A stretch of 64,000 nucleotides of DNA from Hygrophila difformis. Taxonomy: Eukaryota; Streptophyta; Magnoliopsida; Lamiales; Acanthaceae. The number at the start of each line of letters is the position of its first letter. Position 1 is the stretch's first letter. Of the stretch, positions 34,782 through 47,500 are shown one piece after another. The DNA lies in NCBI GenBank assembly GCA_030278955.1, contig JAOANR010000001.1:19943468-20007467 (forward strand), in the 5' to 3' direction. The translations under genes and the position numbers were made by a program. Below the pieces are notes generated by a model that was not told the origin of the DNA, searched no databases, and worked only from the letters and a program-made list of their open reading frames with translations.

Positions 34782-36269
34782 TGATAATGGCCAAAATTGA
34801 CCATTATTTTCAATCTATTTCCGTGTCAAATTCGGACATTTGATCGCATTCCGGTCTTATTTAAATAAGAAAGCAGTTGGATTTAACAGATTTATGCAAG
34901 TTTGTATAAATAATAAGCTGGTATTGAAAAATACAAAAATATTATTATTTTCAGTAATTTTATGTTAAAAAATCCAAAAACATGATAAAAATATTAAAAA
35001 TCATACACTTGATTAATTTGGTTCGATATTGTCTATTCGGTAAAACACGGGTCTATTAGATGGAACGCAAACCAAATAATCAAGTGGAATAAATATTATA
35101 TTTATATTAGTTTATATTTTTATTTTTACATCTTGATGTAAATATTTTTAATTTTTATGTTTAGTTATTTCTATTCCATTTTCTGTTTTAATTAAGAAAT
35201 AATTAGTTTACTAATTACTGTTAATTTAAATTAATTGCAGGTATTTTTAAGCTAATGTGGTCCAAGAATCCAGTCCAATTGATCCAGCCCACCAATAGAA
35301 ATTAATCCAATTCAATTAAGTCTGAGTCCAGCCCAATACCACCAAGCCCAATACACAACTTCAAGCCCAAGTGACCCAAAGCCTATCCTAACCTAACCCT
35401 AAACTCCAAACCCTAGTCAACCCTTTTCCGGCGCCGCCACCGCCGCTCCGGCGGCCCTCCGGCGAGTCGTCGCCGCCCCTTCACCGCCGCACCTCCCCTC
35501 CATTTTTAGCCCCCAAAATTAAATCCACTCAACCTCCGACCTCCGCCACAGCCACCACCATCTCCGTCTCCGACCAGCACCACTCCTCCGTCCATCCACT
35601 TCCACCATCCCCAAACTGCCACTCCTCCTTCCTCCTCCGGCGAGAACAACCAAGCCACCACCAAAAATCGAGCCACCACCGCAACACCATCATCACCACC
35701 ACACCGCTTCCGCCACCATTCTCCCTCACCTCAGTCGCCGCTCCTTCCTTCGCCCTTCGCCACCACAGTCGCCATTCCACCTCCCTCTCCGGCCACTCAC
35801 CAACCGAGCCTCGCCATCACCACCACTCCTCCATCTCCTCCTCCGAGCCCACACCAACATCCGACCACCCCAGCCGCCGCCGCACGCGCGGCCCAGCTCC
35901 TCCGCCTCCCTCCACCTACAACCTCCGCCGAGCACCTCCATCATCCCCAACACTCCACTGCCCTCGCCTCAAATCCACCTCCACAGCTCCGGCGAAGCGA
36001 GCTCCAACAAACCCTCAGAAATCATTTCCCCAATTTCAAACAAGCAAGAATCTGTGAAAAGAAAATCAAGAGAAACAGGAAGCAAGAAATGGAAAGAAGA
36101 AGAAGTTGCAGAGAAGAAGAAGAAACAAGATGAACGAGAGAGAAGAAAAATGAGGTAAGAGGAGAAAGAAATTGGAATGAAGAAGAAAGAGAAGAGGAAA
36201 AGAATCGAGACAGATGAGAGAGAAGAGAAGAAAGAAATGAAATGAGAGAAGAGAGAGAGCAAATCAACC

Positions 36270-36667
36270 TTTGTCGCGGAAGGTGTACTCCGCGACAAAG
36301 TGCTCCGCGCCCAAAAATATGCTCCGCGCCCAAAATTATTCCGAGACTGTGAGAGGAGAATCAAAGCACAAAAGTTTGTCGCGGAACATGGTTCCGCGAA
36401 AAAGTGGACCGCGACAGAGACACGCACTCCGCGCCAGACAGAGAAAACCAAAGCAAGGTCACGTGACCCATCCCCACTCTCCAAATTCAAATCCTCACAT
36501 GTGGAAATGGTTGGAAGCTCCTGGGACCGGAACTCCCTCAAGCACAATAATTTCGTCCTTTCCTCTCCGGACCTCCAGTCCCGCCCCCTCCTGGGCGCCA
36601 TCTTGGAGCTAAAAATTGTTTTGTCCCTATGCAATTTGTTCCGCGACAAAGCAGTTGTTTAGCGACC
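36270..36667. repeat. Palindrome cluster B-I, 3' LTR copy
   Basis: Same arrangement of GTCGCGGA half and full sites as 23239-23636. Confidence 0.85.
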
Positions 36668-36704
36668 AGATGGGCCTAATGGGCCTAGGGCTAATTTTCC
36701 ACCT

Positions 36705-36713
36705 CTATAAATA
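36705..36713 (+). promoter_or_regulatory. Element B 3' LTR TATA box
   Basis: CTATAAATA after ATGGGCCTAATGGGCC. This copy could drive readthrough into flanking element A DNA. Confidence 0.6.
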
Positions 36714-37372
36714 TATCCTCCCACCCACTTGAACAGTAACCTAGCTACACTTTAGTTTAGTTTACTGTTTTGGAGGCACCACTGTGCTCTCCAAAATTAG
36801 TGTAGGTAGATGTAGTTTAATTTATTTTCATGCCATGTAGAAATAGACTTTAGCTTAGCTTTAATTTATGCTTTGTAATAAATAAGTGTAGCTAGTGTTC
36901 ATTTAATTTTCCAGTTTTATATTTTGTAGTTTGTGGGTTTCAAACACTTAATCAATGGGTGTATTTTGAACCATGTTTTGGTATTGTAGTTAGATTTTAT
37001 TGCTTTCCTTATTTAATAAATGCATAATCATTAGATATTATCCCTTGATAGGTTTATTAGCCTAGTTTATCTTTTTCATATTTTTGTTCCAGTGTGTTTT
37101 ATCTTGCTTTTTAGTTTAGTAGTTGCTGTTATTTTTCTTTTTATTTTGGTTGTTGTTTTATTTTATTTTTAGTTCTAGTATAATAAATCTAGAAAGGGAT
37201 GTTATTAAAGTGTTTATGCATTTTTATTTAAAATTGCATCCCCTATATTGTATTGCATAACATTGTAACCCCACGGGTTGCAATGTAATTTTCCCGTTGT
37301 GATCCCACGGATCACAACGCACACCCATGTAATGCAATATAAGGGGTTATGCTGCCAAAATTTTTATAAAAT

Positions 37373-37936
37373 TTTAAAACCCCTTGTCGCCATACACTTT
37401 GTCGCGGAACCACGTTCCGCGACAAAACCCATGTTTAGCGACAAAGGACCAAATTCTTGCAATTTGTCTGCATGGCTTTTGTCGCGGAGCACCCTTGTCG
37501 CGGAACCACGTTCCGCGACAAAATCTTATTCCGAGACAGAAAATTATGCCTTGCCATTAATTTTGAGACCCCTTGGTCGCGATGCAACTCTTGTCGCGGA
37601 ACCACGTTCCGCGACAAAATCCTTGATTAGCGACCAAGGACCCAAATACTTGTAATTTTATTCTGGGAGGACTCTGGCGCGGAACCTTTGTCGCGGAACC
37701 ACGTACCGCGACAAAATCCTTGTTCCGCGACCAGGAATTATGTCCTTACCCATTTTCAACCCTTTGTCGCTATACCTCCTTGTCGCGGAACCATGTTCCG
37801 CGACAAAACTTTTGCTTAAGCGACAAAGCAAACCCTAATTTTCAAAATCCCATTTCTCTTATTTCCCACCCCTTTGTCGCGAAACCTTTGTCGCGGAACC
37901 ATGTTCCGCGACACAAACTCTGCATCGCGACAAAGT
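37373..37936. repeat. Palindrome cluster B-II, 3' LTR copy
   Basis: Same set as 24342-24905. One unit has GTCGCGGAACC here but GTCGCTGAACC in the 5' LTR, so that palindrome decayed after insertion. Confidence 0.9.
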
Positions 37937-40673
37937 GGCACCTTTTTGCCAAATTTTTATTCTTCATCTCACTCCATTAATTAATTGAACCTTTATATTA
38001 ATATTTTGAGGTTGAAATCCAATGATCTCAACCCATGATTAATTTGATATAAAGAACTTTGTTCAATTTCCCATTAAAAGATTCTTCTACGAAAATGATT
38101 AAACTCTAATGATCTAAGTATATAATCCGGACTGTAATTAATTAATTAATTATGGAATGAGTGATTATTTAGACATAAAGAGTAATTATGGATTCTTTTC
38201 CATACCTTGCATGAGAAACCAATGTCTCTCATGCAAGATGACCCAAAAATATTTTCTTTTATTTATTTTGTCTTTTCCGTGTTGTGTGAAACAGCTAGTA
38301 AGAGATATAACAGACTAATGTTGGTGGGTATTCCCACCCGGATAACTAGCTCGTGGTCTGTATATTAATTATTAGATTGTTATTTTGCATGGTCTGGATA
38401 GCGGTCGGTCGAAGCCTTGGCGGTTCGTCCATCCGGGATTATAATAGCTGCTCAGCTAACCCCTATCCGGATACAGTTTCTTTTTCTTTATCTTAATTTC
38501 AAACCCGAATCTCAAACTGTGCCAACACTAGACGACATAGGTTAATGTTGTCTAGTAATTAAGACAGCGAAAGAACATGTAGGTTTTTCTCTGATTCACA
38601 GACAGTAAGGGTCTGAATGATAGCGACCACTGTCATTCAAGATTATTCTGCTGTCTAAAATCTTTCCATCTGGAATAATTGGGAACTGGATAGCAGATGT
38701 TTGCAGTCCAGATCACCCCAGTTATTTCTGGCACTCTCTTTAGCCAAAATTCCTCTCATCCCCGGCTATTTCATCTCTGTGTGTCAACTTCTGTCTAAAC
38801 CCACCTTATATTTTGGGTTATTTAATTTTACACTTCCTTATAAAATTATGCATGATATTATTATGTAGATATTGTGGTCAATATTATTTTGGGATCCTTC
38901 CCTTGGACATAGAAGTCTTGATTTTAATCAGATGTTTCATAATAAATTTCCAACAAAAAATTCCTTTATAAATCTGGATCTGAGTAAGGGATAAATTCAA
39001 CAGTTATGACTAATTCATATCCGACTGGGGGTTGATTTTGGGAAATTAGAAGCAGAGTCAGCGATTAGGTCTCACCTAGACTGAAAGGATCTGTGTTTTA
39101 ATTGAGAGTCTAGTACCTGATAGGGAATGATTTTCAGATTGATTATTTTCCAAAATTGCTGTTTGTTGGAAATCTTGTATTAAATATTGCACTGGGTCAG
39201 ATTCCACTTGGATTCCGACAAGGTGTGACAGATAATACTAGAGGAAAAACATTTAGGCCTTGGTTACTTTCTAAGGTAGGGTTGAGTATTCTTTCAACTG
39301 CTATCTTCTTCTGCCAAAGCCTATTTTTGAGTCCTGAGTGAGTGCATCCGGAACGAACTAATGTTATTAGTTCGTTTCATTAGTTTGTATCTCATAATCA
39401 CCCGAAGGGAAGTGAACACTGTAAGCGGTTCACCGAGAATAGGGAATTCTTGATCCACACCCGGTCATCCTGACTGGGGGCTTTCTTTTACTACCAGGGT
39501 CAAACTTTCAAAAACCTCCGAGTGATAGGATTTTAAATGCTTTCTTTACCGCTTTCTTTTAAATGCTTTCGTTAGAGGTCACTCGGTTGTATTGAGAGTT
39601 GTGTAACTGCTACTAGGACTGAGAGTTAAGGGATAGTTCAGGGCTTGATTAGAATCTTTGGGCGTGACATGGGGGAATGATAGCAGTACTTGACACTTCA
39701 ACTAATGATTTGTCAGGTGTTGCTTATCCACCACAGATAACTGACATACCTCTGCGCAGGGGCAGTTATCTATCTGTGGTATCTTAGATTTTGTTGTCTT
39801 AAGGCATGTAAATCCTTACTGTAAGTACCTGTCTGTTAAAGGGAACATAGTATAGGAAGCATGAGAGTTAGCTAACTGAAAGGATTATCCCAAACTAAGA
39901 TCTGCGTATTAAAATGGAAGTTTAATTGTGTTTCATCTGAATCTTGTCCAATCTTTATTCTTTTCTTCCTGTCCCTTCTGTCATACTTTAAATCGGCTTT
40001 CTTAGGATAATTTTAACCGCTTTCCTAGAATAATTTTATTGCTTTATTAGATTAAATTTAATTCGCTTTCTAGAATAATTTTATCTGCTTTATTTTAGTT
40101 GCTTTCATAGCTTAGTTTAAATTATGTCAAGTAGTTGGTAATTCAATCACAAACTCGAATTGAGTAACCGAGTGGAAAATCTTAGTAAACGGCGTGGGCC
40201 CTGCTTCCATCGCACATCCTCCAGTGAACGATCCGGTACTTACTATAAATTACTGCAATTTTTGACTCCGTGCGCTTTCGGGGGCACAGTTTCTTAACAC
40301 GAGTAAATAAAAACATGATTTTTCGGAAAATACTCATGTAGTGGGAATCTGCCGAAAGTTTCATGGCAGGGAATCTCATGACATGAAATCATGAGAAGTA
40401 TCATGGCACATATGCCGGGGACCCTCAGTGTGACAGGCTGAAGGTCAATTTATCCCGGTTGTATCATGAGAATTGTCAGAAGTTTCATGACAGAGAGGAT
40501 CACAGCGCCATTTGAAATTAAAGCCCCTCGCATGAGTAATAAAAAGTAACAATCTTGATATACCCCTAAACCCATTCCATAAATCATAACTCTTTCATTT
40601 AATAAATTCAATCCTGATATATTTTTATTAAAAAATACTCGTGTTAATGAAATTTGTCAAAAGTTTCACGAAT

Positions 40674-41340
40674 CAAAGATCAAAGCTATAACTGACTGGA
40701 AACCGCCAACCACTGTGCATGAAGTACGCATTTTTCTGGGTTTAAGTGGTTTCTTTAGAAGATTCATCCCACAGTTTAGTGTCATTGCGGCCCCAATCAC
40801 TGCACTGCTCAGGAAAGACATTCCGTTCAAATGGGGACCAGCACAACAGAAAGCATTTGACGACCTTAAGGATAAGCTCACTCATGCACCTGTTCTAGCA
40901 TTACCAAATTTCGACTTACCATTCGAAATGGAAAGTGATGCGTCAGGTACGGGCATGGGAGCAGTGTTGCTTCAAGAAGGGAGACCAATAGCCTACTACA
41001 GTGAGAAGTTCAGTGGAGCACAACTGAATTATTCCACGTACGACAAAGAACTATATGCTGTTGTTCAATCTTTGTGGACATGGCAACACTATCTGAGAGG
41101 AAGAGAATTCGTGATCAACACTGATCATGAGATGCTTAAGCACATAAGGGTTCAGGGACAATTGAGCAAAAGGAACGCTCGGTGGAGCACGTTTATAGAG
41201 TCCTTTCCTTACGTGATTAAGTACAAGAAAGGGAAAGACAATGTGGTTGCAGATGCACTCTCCAGAAGAACAACATTGGCCACATTTGCAACTACTCATC
41301 TGTTTGGATTTGAGCAAATCAAGAGTCAGTACTCCACTGA
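40674..41340 (+). pseudogene. pol: Element A RT end and RNase H
   Basis: Continues the RT frame after element B. The RT connection motif ([16 protein letters not shown]) lies at about 40733-40780 and WGPAQQKAF near 40836. RNase H follows with catalytic D in [13 protein letters not shown] (about 40933), E in TYDKELYA and D in [18 protein letters not shown] marks its end. RNase H removes the RNA strand during cDNA synthesis. Near 41330-41345 a small indel shifts the frame, because family-like sequence continues in the next frame. Confidence 0.9.
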
Positions 41341-42258
41341 ACGAAGATTTCAGAGTGTTATACGAGAGGACGAAGCAGAATGGATTCAAGGAGTTTTCCC
41401 AACTAAACGGGTTTCTGTACTACGGAAACAGATTATGCATCCCAAAGGGATCTGTCAGAGAATTACTAATTCAAGAGGCTCATGGAGGTGGTCTCATGGG
41501 ACACTTTGGGAAAGATGCAACTCTGGGGATTCTCATTGAAAAGTTCTACTGGCCAAAGATGCAAGCCCAGGTTGTTCGCTTCATTGCTAAGTGCTTGGTC
41601 TGTCTGAAGGCCAAGTCAACTGTTAAACCTCACGGCTTATATCAAGCATTACCTGTGCCAGAAGGACCCTGGCTGGACATATCAATGGACGTCGTGCTTG
41701 GACTACCACGGACAACAAGAGGCAAAGATTCAATCTTTGTGGTAGTTGATCGATTCTCCAAGATGGCACATTTCATACCATGTGCGAAGACCAATGACGC
41801 CAGGCATATCTCAAATCTATTCTTCAGAGAAGTAGTACGTATTCATGGAGTACCAAAGTCAATCGTGTCTGACCGCGATGCCAAGTTCGTAAGCTACTTC
41901 TGGAAAGGCTTTTGGCGTGAGATGGGTACGCAACTTTTGTTCTCAACGTCTTACCATCCTCAGACGGATGGACAGACAGAAACGGTAAATCGTGTGTTGG
42001 GTAACCTCCTGCGCATAATTACTTCTTCGAGCTCCAAAAGTTGGGATGAATGTTTACCTTACATTGAATTTGCTTATAATCGTCACATTCATCGTGCCAC
42101 ACACATGTCACCCTTTGAGGTCGTTTATGGATTTAACACGATGACCCCTCTCGATTTTCTGCCACTACCTAGTAGTGAGCGTCTTAACTTCAATGGCAGG
42201 GACAGGGCTAAAGCAATCAAGGATCTGCACGAGAAGGTTCGGAACAACTTGTTGAAGG
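41341..42258 (+). pseudogene. pol: Element A integrase, cut by element D
   Basis: The frame runs from [10 protein letters not shown] through the HHCC zinc-binding region (H and H in [12 protein letters not shown], then CLVCLKAK, about 41465-41610). It then enters the DDE core: D in DISMDVV (about 41680), D in VSDRDAKF (about 41870) and E in TDGQTETVNR (about 41980). FEVVYGFNTMTPLDFLPLP follows. The GPY/F and any chromodomain are missing because element D starts at 42259. The reading frame runs on into the D LTR by chance to 42464. Integrase joins cDNA to the host genome; this copy is dead. Confidence 0.9.
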
Positions 42259-42591
42259 TGATAATGGCCAAAATTGTCCATTATTTCCAATCCATTTCCG
42301 TGTCTGAGACGGACATTTTGATCGTATTCCTATCTTATTTTAATGAGAAAGCAGTTGAATTCGACAGATTGATACAAGTTTGTAAGAATAATAAGCCGGT
42401 AATGAAAAACACAAAAATATGCAATTTTAATTGCATTTGTGTTAGAAAAATCCAAAAAACATGAAAAAAGGAAAAAGAAAAGAAAAATGAATGAAAAGAT
42501 GGGCAAAAGAATAAAATAGCCCATAAAAATCAAAAAGATGGGAAAAAGAATGAAAATCCCACAAATTGAAATTTTGGTTAAGTGTTGAAGA

Positions 42592-43010
42592 TCAATTCGG
42601 TCTATACGCAATTCGACCTAAACCGAATTGCTTATTAGACCGAATTGCTGAAGAAAAGGAGAAAAAAAGAGAAGTGTTGAAGGAGGAAAGAGCAACCAAT
42701 TCGGTCTGTGGCAATTCGGTCTAAACCGAATTGACCCCTAAGACCGAATTGCACTATGGAAAGAAGAAGACTTTGAGCAGAACAGAAAAGAAGGAGTTCG
42801 ATCTATGCAATTCGGCCTAGGCCGAATTGATTGCATAGATCGAACTGCCTCAAAGCAAGGAAGCCAAGCAGGAGCCATCTTCAATTCGACAAGGCCAATT
42901 CGGTCTACCCATAGACTGAATCACCACATTCCACGCTCAAAGTCAAGGAGAAAGACCTCATGTCACCAATTCGGTCTAAACCGAACTACTCGAGGAGACC
43001 GAACCACATT
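42592..43010. repeat. Palindrome cluster D-I (AATTCGGT word)
   Basis: Repeated CAATTCGGTCTA and TAAACCGAATTG, for example 42593, 42617, 42699, 42712, 42812 and 42965, upstream of the TATA box. Confidence 0.9.
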
Positions 43011-43089
43011 CGAAATTGCAGCTTTGAGCACGTGAGAAATGCATGGCACTGTGGATGGGCCCTGATGGGCCTAGGGTTTCGAGAAGAAG

Positions 43090-43097
43090 TATAAAAG
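43090..43097 (+). promoter_or_regulatory. Element D LTR TATA box
   Basis: TATAAAAG, preceded by GATGGGCCTAGGGTTTCG, the same layout as B and E. Confidence 0.65.
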
Positions 43098-43986
43098 CTG
43101 ACCTTCCTCAACACAAGAAAAAATTCTGAATCCGAACACTTGGACATTTGCTGGGAGACAAAAAGAAGGAGCAGAAGGTTCTCCACCCCTTAAGGGTTAG
43201 GTAGGTAGTTTAGTTTAGTTAGTTTATTTTCAAGCTTGTAATGTAGTTTTATTGCTTTGAGTTTAGTTTATTTCCCATAGAAGCTTGTTACTACCGTTAG
43301 AGTAGCCATTACCATAAACTTTAAATGCTTTGTAGTTATAATGAACCCTACCTTCAAACTAATGATGGTTTTAGGGTTATTTGTTGCTTTCAAGTGTCAA
43401 TACAAGAAAGAATCCAGAGATGGGTTTTCATTTCAAGTGTTTGGCACTTATTTAATGCTTTCCTTAGCAATAAATGTTAGAATGTTTGTTTGTTTCAACT
43501 AGGTTACATTTATTATGTCCTAGTTGACTTACATTCTCAATAAATGCATGTTTAGTGGGTTTTTGGCTTGTTCTTACACCTTAGTGATTCAAATGAGTGT
43601 TATTAGGTTTTAGATGATTTTAGGCTTGTTAGAATTTATTTCTATGTTTATTAGATTGCTGTTTTACCCTCTTTATGTTAGTTTATTGTTGCCTTAGATA
43701 ATGTAGGTGTTCTTATTTTTATGCATGTGTTCTTATTACTTATTAGAGGTTTAGGTCTTTGATCTTTGATTGCTTGTTTGTAGTATTAAGGTTTGTTTCA
43801 TGCCAATACCTGCTAGCCACGTAACCTATTATGCCTATTTTCCTTAAAACACTCATTAGTGTGGCTGTGAGGTGACATTGATGTGAAATGAAGGATTTAG
43901 TAAATCTTATCCATCATGAACCACACAATGTAAACCGAACCTGCACTTATGAGTTCAAAATATCTTTTATGAGAGAAAAGATATGC

Positions 43987-44565
43987 AATTCGATTTGAGG
44001 CAATTCGGTCTAAACCGAACCGAATTGCCCATGAGAATGGAACTGCATGGCAAAAATATTTGTTGAGTGCCTTATCCAAAAATTCATATGCAATTCGATC
44101 TAGGCAATTCCGTCTATACCGAATTGCCCATGAGACCGAACTGCATAGCAAAAATTGTTCTCATATGGTGCACAAGCAATTCGGTCTGTGCGAATTCGGT
44201 TTAGACCGAATTCCTCCCATAGATCGAATTGATCTTGTACACCATATTGTATGCATTCCATCCCTTCATGCCTTAGTTTATTTTGTGTCCTACTCATTCG
44301 AATTGTCCAATTCGGTCTAGACCGAATTCAATTGGCAATTCGAATTACCCTCTTTTTGGGGTAAATGCCTTAGCCAAATTTGAGTGAAGTAATGACTTCA
44401 TCAATTCGAATTGTCCAATTCGGGTTAGACCGAATTGCTTTGACAATTCGAATTAGAGGATGCTTCATGACTTTACAAGGATTAATTGGGTATGGTGTTA
44501 CTTCATACCTCATGCATCCTCAATTCGGTCTCTTTTGCATTTTGCCCAATAGACCGAATTGCTTT
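43987..44565. repeat. Palindrome cluster D-II (AATTCGGT word)
   Basis: At least ten half or full sites, for example about 44001, 44101, 44178, 44194, 44309, 44415 and 44521. Shorter AATTCGAATT-like variants are mixed in. Confidence 0.9.
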
Positions 44566-47500
44566 CTTCCTTCTATTTTAAAACTCCAAAAATATTTTAT
44601 TACAAGAGTTGTGTAAGTTGCATGGGTGTATTGGGCTTAGGCCCATCACACCCAATTTTATCTGTTACACATCTCAACCCATCAGTGTCTATTTATTGTG
44701 TGATTAACACTCACACGATACCAAAAACATTTTCTTAATCTTGTTTATTTTCCCTTTCATTGTGTGTATGAATGGGTAATAAGAAATATCACAGATCAAT
44801 GTTGGCGAAAAGGTCTCTTCACCGGGATAACGATTAGCTCGTCTTCTGTGTATTAATTATTACTCGTTAGTTTGCATGGTCTGATTAGTGGTTGGTGGAA
44901 GCTACGGTGAAAAGGTCTCTTCATGGAGATAACGATTAGTCACTCAGTCAACTCCTAATTAGATACAGTTTTCTCTTCTTTATCTTAATTTCAAACCTGA
45001 ATTTAGAGTTGTAGTAATGATAGATGATATATGCCAATGTCATCTATTAATTATTACAGTAATAGAACATGTAGGTTTTAATCCAAATTCACAGATAGTG
45101 AAGCCTAAGATGACGGCGGCAACTGTCACTTAAGGCATTCCACTGTCTAAAAATCATTCCATCTGGAATACTTGGGACCCGGATAGCAGATGTTTGCTGC
45201 CTGAAACTTTTGACAAGTTTCGTTTAACACACGAGCTTTTGCTAAAATTATACCAGGTTAGATTTATTAAATGAAGAGCGTTATGATTCACGGGAAAGGG
45301 TTTAGGGATATGTCAAGAGTATTAATCTTTTTATTACTCAAGTATGGTGCTTCGGTTTCAAATGGCGCTGTGGTCCTCTCTGTCATGAAAAGTTGACAAA
45401 TCTCATGGCATAGCCGGGATAGGTTGACCTTCAGCCTGTCACACTGAGGATCCCCGGCAAATATGCCATGATACTTCTCATCAATTCTTGCCATATGATT
45501 TCCTGCCATGAAACTTTTGACTAATTCCCACTACATGAGTATTTTCTGAAAATTCGTGACCCTGGTATTTAGGTTTTATTTAATGAAACCAATTTATGAT
45601 GGCGGTGTTGTGATTAGGGATATATTTATACGTAGTCATGTTTTTATTGCTCGTAGTTAAGAAACTGTGCTCCCGAAAGCGCACGGTGTCAAAAATTGCA
45701 GTAATTTATAGTAAGACCGGATCGTTCACTGGAGGATGTGCGTTAGAAGCAGGTCCCACGTCATTTACTAAGATTTTCCACTCGGTTACTCGAATTAAGT
45801 GTGTGAAATGACTAGCAACTACTTGACATAATTTAAACTAAACTATGAAAGCAATCAAAATAAAGCAGATAAAACTATTCTAGAAAGCGAATTAAATTTA
45901 ATCTAAGAAAGCAATAAAGGTAATCTAAGAAAGCGATTAAGATCATCCTAAGAAAGCAGATTTGAAATGGGACAGAAGGGACAGGAAGAAAAGAATAAAG
46001 ATTGGACAAGATTCAGATGAAACACAATTAAACTTCCATTTTGTTACACAGATCTTAGTTTGGGATAATCCTTCAGTTAGCTAACTCTCATGCTCTCTAT
46101 ACCATGTTCCCTTTAACAGACAGGTACTTACAGTAAGAGTTTACATGCTCTTAAGACAGCGAAATCTAAGATACCACAGACTCACAACTGCTCCCGTCAG
46201 AGCGTGTCATTTATCTGTGGTGGACAAGCAACACTTGACAAATCATTTATTGAAGTGTCAAGTACTGCTATCATTCCCCCATGTCACACCCGTAGATTCA
46301 AATCAAACCCTGAACTATCCCTTAACTCTCAATTCTAGTAACAGTTACACAACTCTCAATACAACCGAGTGCCCTCTAACAAAAGCTTTTAAAAGAAAGC
46401 GATAAAGAAAGCATTTAAAATCCTATCACTCGGAGGTTTTTGAAAGTCTGACCCTGGTAGTAAAAGAAAGCCCCCAGTCAGAATGACCGGATGTGGATCA
46501 AGAATTCCCTATTCTCGGTGAACCGCTCGCAGTGTTCACTTCTCGTCGGGTGGTTATGAGATACAAACTAATGAAACGAACTAATGAAATTAGTTCGTTC
46601 CGGATGCACTCACTCAGGACTCAAAAATAGGCTTTGGCAGAAGAAAAATAGCAGTTGAGAGAATACTCAACCCTACCTTAGAAAATAACCAAGGCCTAAA
46701 TCTTGTTACTCTAGTATTATCTGTCACACCTTATCGGAATCCAAGTGGAATCTGACTCGGTGTAATATTTAATACAAGATTTCCAACAAACAGCAATTCT
46801 GGAAAATAATAAATCTGAAAATCATTCCCTATCAGGTACTAGACTCTCAATTAAAACACAGATCCTTTCAGTCTAGGTGAGACCTAATCGCTGACTCTGC
46901 TTCTAATTTCCCGAAATCAACCCCCAGTCGGATATGAATTAGTCATAACTGTTGAATTTATCCCTTACTCAGATCCGGATTTTATAAAGGAATTTTTGTT
47001 GGAAATTTAATATGAAACATCTGATTTAAATCAAGACTTCTATGTCCAAGGGAAGGATCCCAAAATAATATGACCACACTATTTACATAATAATATCATG
47101 CATAAATTTATAGAGAAGTGTAAAATAAAATAACCCAAAATATAAGGTGGGTTTAGACAGAATGTGAAACACAGAGATGAAATAGCCGGAGATGAGAAGA
47201 ATTTATTTGGCTAAAAGGATGGCAAAAATAATCAGGATGATCCGGACTGCAAACATCCGCTATCCAGGTTCTGATCATTCAGGTGGAATGATTTTTAGAC
47301 AGTGGAATGCCTCAAATGACAGTTGCCGCCGTCATCTCAGACTCCACTATCTGTGAATTTGGATAAAAACCCACATGTTCTATTACTGCAATAATGATTA
47401 GATGACATTGGCATATATCATCTAATATTACTACAGCTCCAGATTCAGGTTTGAAATTAAAGTAAGAAAAGAAAACTGTATCCGGATGGGAGTCAGCTGA

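Larger units (their letters stand above)
21751..40668 (+). mobile_element. Element B: large non-autonomous LTR element (LARD-like)
   Basis: 18.9 kb including a nested LINE, flanked by CGAAT. The 5' LTR is 21751-31897 (5865 bp without the 4282-bp LINE insertion), the interior 31898-34781, and the 3' LTR 34782-40668 (5887 bp). The LTRs differ by only about 15 substitutions that I spotted by eye, plus a 22-bp length difference near 40346, so insertion is recent. There is no gag or pol. Palindrome clusters, TATA, primer site, hairpin modules and mini-exon-like segments are as in C and E. Confidence 0.9.
34782..40668 (+). repeat. Element B 3' LTR (uninterrupted)
   Basis: 5887 bp, the complete reference copy for this LTR. 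It holds a C-rich tract (35416-36020), cluster I (36270-36667), TATA (36705-36713), a branched fold (37240-37346), cluster II (37373-37936), the LINE-free target site (37962-37978) and a primer-site-like copy (40404-40421). It ends AGTTTCA before CGAAT. Confidence 0.9.
3175..42258 (+). mobile_element. Element A: decayed Ty3/gypsy chromovirus-like retrotransposon, interrupted by C and B and cut by D
   Basis: This is the backbone of the window. It has an LTR with TATA, an initiator tRNA-Met primer site, a long leader, then gag, protease, RT, RNase H and integrase in Ty3/gypsy order on the plus strand. Element C splits gag, element B splits RT, and element D begins inside the integrase C-terminal region. 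The RT and integrase wording (for example [36 protein letters not shown]) resembles chromoviruses of the CRM/Galadriel kind; this clade call is from memory of the family, not from a tree. The right part and the 3' LTR are outside the window or beyond D. Two stop codons and two frameshifts show that it is dead. Confidence 0.85.
42259..45201 (+). repeat. Element D LTR, part before E
   Basis: It shares the start hairpin, the TTATTTTAA half of the 16-bp palindrome and the U5 region with B. Cluster I lies at 42592-43010, TATA at 43090-43097 and cluster II at 43987-44565. 43100-43980 is a T-rich R/U5 zone with no gene. The palindromes use the AATTCGGT word, unlike B, C and E. Confidence 0.85.

Noticed and set aside
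42259..42464. Integrase reading frame continuing into the D LTR
   Set aside because: The last 68 codons are LTR sequence fused by insertion, not a natural integrase C-terminus.
42259..45201. D as the 3' LTR of element A
   Set aside because: Integrase is cut before its C-terminal domain, no polypurine tract precedes the LTR, and its ends match B, C and E rather than A's 5' LTR.
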